From: Mesorhizobium wenxiniae
Lineage (GTDB): Bacteria; Pseudomonadota; Alphaproteobacteria; Rhizobiales; Rhizobiaceae
Length of the DNA: 64,000 nucleotides
Direction of reading: 5' to 3'
Assembly: GCF_002284535.1 (NCBI RefSeq)
Contig: NZ_NPKH01000020.1
Location: 186,001 to 250,000 of the forward strand
Part shown: positions 60,981 to 64,000 of the stretch, one piece after another
Layout of the letters: each line of letters begins with the position of its first letter
How positions within the stretch are numbered: the first letter of the stretch is position 1
The notes under the pieces: generated by a model
Database searches by the model: none
The model's input: the letters and a program-made list of their open reading frames with translations, nothing else
What the model was told of the DNA's origin: nothing
Translations under genes and position numbers: made by a program

Positions 60981-61855
60981 GCCGGCCTCCCGCCCATGGC
61001 GCGGTCGACGATGCGCCCGGCCATGCCGACCACCATAACCAGCAGGGCTGCCACGACCGAGCCGGCAACCAGCGCCGACCAGATGTCGATGGTCTGGCTG
61101 TAATAGGCGGCGGCAAGCAGCTTGGCGCCGATGCCGGCGACGGCGCCGGTCGGCAGTTCGCCGACGATGGCGCCGACCAGGCTGGCGGCGACCGCCACCT
61201 TCATCGAGGTGAACAGGAACGGCACCGACGCCGGCACGCGCAATTTCCAAAAGGTCTGCGAGGGGCTGGCATTGTAGGTATGCATCAGGTCGAGATGGGT
61301 GAGCTCGGGCGAACGCAAACCCTTGACCATGCCGACAGCCACCGGGAAGAACGACAGATAGGTCGAGATCAGCGCCTTCGGGATCAGCCCGGTGACGCCG
61401 ATCGCCGCCAGCACGACGATGATCATCGGCGCCACCGCCAGGATCGGAATGGTCTGCGAGGCGATAATCCAAGGCATCAGGCTGCGGTCGAGCGTCGCCA
61501 CATGCACGATACCGACGGCAATCACGATGCCGAGCGCCGTGCCGAAGGCAAAGCCGAGCAGCGTCGAGGACAACGTCACCCAGGCATTGTAGACAAGGCT
61601 GCGGTTGCTGGTGACGCTGCGCAGAAACGTGTTCTCGAAGAAATTCACAGCCACCTGATGCGGCGCCGGCAGCGTCGGCTTCGGCTGCGACATCGTCTTG
61701 CCGATGAATTCCACAACCCCCGGCGTCTCGCCGGCACGGCGGTCGAGATCGCGCTGGAACGGCGCGTTGAGGATGACGGCGAAAACATACCAGAAGACGA
61801 CCACGCCCGCGAGGATCGAGGTCACCGGAACGATCTTGTCGCGGAAGGAGTCCAT
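60977..61855 (-). CDS. ABC transporter permease
   Basis: The second permease of the system has 292 residues, with an N-terminal membrane segment, a periplasmic stretch, and a BPD_transp_1 core. Its EAA loop reads LMHTYNASPSQTFWKLRVPASVPFLFTSMKVAVA. GAGG about eight bases upstream supports the start at 61855. The ATPase gene lies 517 bases upstream, beyond a cluster of palindromic repeats. Confidence 0.93.
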   Translation of the reverse strand: MDSFRDKIVPVTSILAGVVVFWYVFAVILNAPFQRDLDRRAGETPGVVEFIGKTMSQPKPTLPAPHQVAVNFFENTFLRSVTSNRSLVYNAWVTLSSTLLGFAFGTALGIVIAVGIVHVATLDRSLMPWIIASQTIPILAVAPMIIVVLAAIGVTGLIPKALISTYLSFFPVAVGMVKGLRSPELTHLDLMHTYNASPSQTFWKLRVPASVPFLFTSMKVAVAASLVGAIVGELPTGAVAGIGAKLLAAAYYSQTIDIWSALVAGSVVAALLVMVVGMAGRIVDRAMGGRPA

Positions 61856-61878
61856 CTAGCGATCCTCGCGAGGTTGGC

Positions 61879-61932
61879 CCCCTCCTCTCCCCAACGGGGA
61901 GAGGGTGGCCGGAGCGAAGCGGAGGTCGGGTG
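61879..61932 (+). repeat. Half palindromic repeat element
   Basis: CTCTCCCC-AAC-GGGGAGAG (61885-61903) is followed by GGTGGCCGGAGCGAAGCGG. The layout resembles one arm of the element found in the oxoprolinase gene: a CTCTCCC hairpin followed by a GCC/GAAG/GGC hairpin. Only one arm is recognised here. Confidence 0.65.
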
Positions 61933-62001
61933 ACTTCGGCTGCAACGCCGCCAACCACCCTCTGCTGGCAGCGCTGCCGCGTATGTGGCCATGCCTGTTC
62001 T

Positions 62002-62040
62002 TCGTCGTCCTAGGGCGGAGCCGGAAAGCGGCGTGCGTAG
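62002..62040 (+). repeat. Truncated CCTAGG-type palindromic repeat
   Basis: CGTCGTCCTAGGGCGGAGCC matches the left part of the complete copy at 62061. It breaks off after GCGGCGTGCG. Confidence 0.6.
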
Positions 62041-62060
62041 AGGGAGCGGCCAACCACGCC

Positions 62061-62127
62061 TTCGTCATCCTAGGGCGAAGCAAGGAGCGAAGCGACGCGG
62101 CGCAGACCCTAGGATCCATGCCGTAAC
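62061..62127 (+). repeat. CCTAGG-type palindromic repeat, copy 1
   Basis: It opens TTCGTCATCCTAGGGCGAAG and closes CAGACCCTAGGATCCATGCC, so it is itself an imperfect palindrome with CATCCTAGGG/CCCTAGGAT ends. Translations such as FVILGRSKERSDAAQTLGSMP arise from it and are not real proteins. Confidence 0.75.
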
Positions 62128-62233
62128 TTTCGCGCTCCGCAACGGTGCGGAACAATGCTCCCGACCTGAAGAAAACGTCAGCCGTCGTCGCCTGCGTGGC
62201 GGACATTCTGAACCGTTTGGGCCTTTCGGCCGA

Positions 62234-62300
62234 AGTCACGGAATGGATCCTAGGGTCTGCGCACGCCGCTTCGCGGCGGCTCCGCCCTAGGATGACGAAA
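62234..62300 (-). repeat. CCTAGG-type palindromic repeat, copy 2 (inverted)
   Basis: This is the reverse-oriented homologue of the 62061 copy. Read on the minus strand it starts TTTCGTCATCCTAGGGCGGA and ends AGGATCCATTCCGTGAC. Together with copy 1 it can form a long stem around a 106-base loop between the permease and ATPase genes. Confidence 0.75.
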
Positions 62301-62372
62301 GCACGGTTAGCGTCTGCCTCGCTAGGGCGATGCACCTCCTGCGTTGAAGGCGCAAGCCAGTGCCGCTTCACC

Positions 62373-63164
62373 TCAATCATCATAGCTGTGTCCTGCCCTG
62401 AGCCCGTCGCGCACGCGTGCCGCGATCGCCAGGAACTCCGGTGTCTCGCGGATGTCGAGCGGTCGCTGCTTGGGCAGCGTCGATTCGATGACGTCGCTGA
62501 CGCGGCCCGGACGCGGCGACATGACGATGATCCGCGTCGAGAGGTAGACCGCCTCGGGAATGGAATGGGTGACGAAGCAGATGGTCTTGTTGGTCCGCTC
62601 CCAAAGCTCCAGAAGCTGTTGGTTGAGATGGTCGCGCACGATCTCGTCCAGCGCGCCGAACGGCTCGTCCATCAACAGGAGATCGGCGTCGAAGGCCAGC
62701 GCCCGCGCGATCGAGGCGCGCTGCTGCATGCCGCCGGAAAGCTGCCACGGGTATTTCTGCTCGAAGCCGCCCAGGTTGACGAGGTCGAGCGTGCGCTTGA
62801 TCCGCGCCGCCTGCTCTGTCTTCGACAGGCCCATGATTTCCAGCGGCAGCGCCACGTTGCGCTCGATCGTACGCCACGGATAAAGCGCCGCCGCCTGGAA
62901 GACATAGCCATAGGCGCGGCTCTGGCGCGCCTGCTCCGGCGTCATGCCGTTGACGGAGATGCTTCCCGATGTTGGTTTTTCCAGATCGGCGATGACCCGC
63001 AGCAGGGTCGTCTTGCCGCAGCCGGACGGCCCGATGAAGGAGACGAATTCACCTTTGCCGATGGTCAGGTCGACATTCGACAGCGCCTGCACCGGGCCGT
63101 CATTGGTCTGGAAGGTCAGGCCGAGCTTGCTTGCCGAAACGACGGCTGGCGATGTTCCCGTCAT
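62373..63164 (-). CDS. ABC transporter ATP-binding protein
   Basis: This is the ATPase of the system, SsuB/TauB/ThiZ type. The 263 residues have Walker A GPSGCGKTT, the Q-loop FQAAALYPWRT, the signature LSGGMQQRASIARAL, Walker B LLLMDEPFGALD and the H-loop FVTHSIPEA. It is first in the operon, but 517 bases of repeats separate it from the permeases. It is divergent from a cupin gene. Confidence 0.94.
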   Translation of the reverse strand: MTGTSPAVVSASKLGLTFQTNDGPVQALSNVDLTIGKGEFVSFIGPSGCGKTTLLRVIADLEKPTSGSISVNGMTPEQARQSRAYGYVFQAAALYPWRTIERNVALPLEIMGLSKTEQAARIKRTLDLVNLGGFEQKYPWQLSGGMQQRASIARALAFDADLLLMDEPFGALDEIVRDHLNQQLLELWERTNKTICFVTHSIPEAVYLSTRIIVMSPRPGRVSDVIESTLPKQRPLDIRETPEFLAIAARVRDGLRAGHSYDD

Positions 63165-63298
63165 AGGCCGCAGCCTGCCTTTTCGCGCCGCTGCTGCGCC
63201 GGGCGGAATCCGGTTGATTTTGCCGCAATATTGCTTTCCACTCGCCCCGTCCTATCCGACTGAGAGTTCCCACTCGATCGACGCCCAGAGCATCCCAG

Positions 63299-63703
63299 AT
63301 GTCGTCCAAACCCACTTGTCATCTTATCCGCCCTGAAAGCTCTTATGAAGGCAAGCAGGGACTGAGTTATTTCACCGGTATCGCCGCCGAGACGGTCGGC
63401 TCGACCGGCATCTGCATGCACCTGCTGACCATGCCGCCCGGTGCCCGCGCCAAGGCGCATATGCACGAAAGCCATGAAACGGCGATCTATGTGCTCTCCG
63501 GCGAGGTTCATACCTGGTATGGCGACCGACTCGAACAGCAGATCGTGGTCAAGGCCGGCGACCTCTTCTACATTCCTGCCGGGGTGCCGCATCTGCCGGC
63601 CAATCTGAGCGACAGTTCGGCCTCGGCGGTCATCGCCCGCACCGATCCCAACGAACAGGAAAGTGTCATCCTGCTGCCGGAACTGGATGGGCTGGTCGCC
63701 TGA
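63299..63703 (+). CDS. Cupin-domain protein
   Basis: The 134-residue single cupin has motif 1 with the metal ligands KAHMHESHETAIYVLSGE and motif 2 DLFYIPAGVPHLPANLS. It starts at ATG 63299 and is divergent from the ABC transporter ATPase, sharing a 134-base promoter region. Cupins of this type may be enzymes or small-molecule sensors; the role is unknown. Confidence 0.9.
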   Translation: MSSKPTCHLIRPESSYEGKQGLSYFTGIAAETVGSTGICMHLLTMPPGARAKAHMHESHETAIYVLSGEVHTWYGDRLEQQIVVKAGDLFYIPAGVPHLPANLSDSSASAVIARTDPNEQESVILLPELDGLVA

Positions 63704-63738
63704 GGTCGGCATCGGCGGAGAGGCCATCATCGGCACCG

Positions 63739-64000
63739 TCACGAACATGATTTCAACGGCCCTATCTCTTCAAGGCCGGGAATGGTCACGAAGAAACCGT
63801 CAGCTCCCTTGTTGGTGACCTTGACGGTCTCAGTCGTCGTTCCCTCCTCGCCTTCAGCGAAACAGGTCGAGCTCAACGACTGCGTACCAGGCGCCGTCAC
63901 CAGTTGCCGCGCGAACCGGCAGCCGCTGCCATAGGTTTCGACGCCGTCGGCGGTCAGCACGACATAGGCATCGCTGTCCTGATAGCCGAGCCATACACCG
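63739..64000 (-). CDS. Hypothetical protein, 5' end outside window
   Basis: The frame is open from the right edge to a stop at 63739, giving at least 86 residues. The visible part reads GVWLGYQDSDAYVVLTADGVETYGSG, then FARQLVTAPGTQ and VTNKGADGFFVTIPGLEEIG. Three cysteines suggest an exported protein with a disulfide, but its signal peptide is not visible. A shorter start at 63960 (GTG) is not needed. I do not recognise a family. Confidence 0.6.
   Translation of the reverse strand, partial: GVWLGYQDSDAYVVLTADGVETYGSGCRFARQLVTAPGTQSLSSTCFAEGEEGTTTETVKVTNKGADGFFVTIPGLEEIGPLKSCS

Noticed and set aside
61856..62383. Leftward open frame of 175 codons and overlapping frames between the permease and ATPase genes
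   Set aside because: They are translations of palindromic repeats (peptides such as FVILGRSRREAACADPRIH) and have no ribosome site.
63165..63298. TPP riboswitch before the NMT1/THI5-type transporter
   Set aside because: Only the short CTGAGA is present; the second conserved THI-box half and the pairing helices are missing.

Overview
The window looks like a chromosomal segment from a Mesorhizobium-type alphaproteobacterium (Hyphomicrobiales). The evidence is the high G+C content, a rhizobial-style dcw cluster followed by lpxC, bamD and recN, paired betaine-lipid genes (btaA/btaB), short palindromic intergenic repeats of a kind I recall from Mesorhizobium genomes, and an ArsR-methyltransferase gene joined to metF. 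The genus is inferred from gene content and style; no database search was possible.

Positions 1-22,770 hold one long leftward gene train for cell-wall synthesis and division. In transcription order it is mraZ, rsmH, ftsL, ftsI, murE, murF, mraY, murD, ftsW, murG, murC, murB, ddl, ftsQ, ftsA, ftsZ, lpxC, bamD and a 3'-truncated recN. Most junctions overlap by 1-4 bases (ATGA or TAATG), so translation is probably coupled. A good sigma70-like promoter lies about 190 bases upstream of mraZ. Longer gaps before ddl, lpxC and bamD may hold internal promoters or processing sites.

Positions 23,185-28,416 hold a cystathionine-lyase-family enzyme, a parDE toxin-antitoxin pair wrecked by several single-base frameshifts but with a palindromic operator candidate still present, the RNase P RNA gene, a lytic transglycosylase, an amidase overlapping a TerB/DnaJ gene, and a tiny lipoprotein. 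Positions 28,618-34,553 hold a fused HyuA-HyuB 5-oxoprolinase-type gene carrying two palindromic repeats in frame. It is followed by a near-consensus PhoB box and btaAB, which make phosphorus-free betaine lipids.

Positions 34,557-46,870 hold assorted metabolic, wall-hydrolase and regulatory genes: a serine hydrolase, a GH25 muramidase, an MltB-like transglycosylase, a LysR/SDR divergent pair, a group IV decarboxylase, a DMT transporter, a 28-codon membrane-peptide gene bounded by a promoter and a terminator, the sahR-like/metF pair with a perfect 16-bp palindrome, trmO, a DUF2293 gene and a class IV aminotransferase. Positions 46,882-64,000 hold MOSC, KASIII-like, Tam, EttA, GGDEF, RNase T2 and lysophospholipase-like genes, a CoA-transferase/ThDP-enzyme operon, a CHRD protein, an NMT1/THI5-type ABC transporter whose ATPase is separated from its permeases by a nest of palindromic repeats, a cupin, and a gene cut by the right edge.

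No CRISPR array, prophage, insertion sequence, rRNA or tRNA was seen. The most notable points are the in-frame repeats inside the oxoprolinase gene, the PhoB box on btaAB, the short membrane-peptide transcription unit, the decayed parDE locus and the palindrome controlling sahR-metF.
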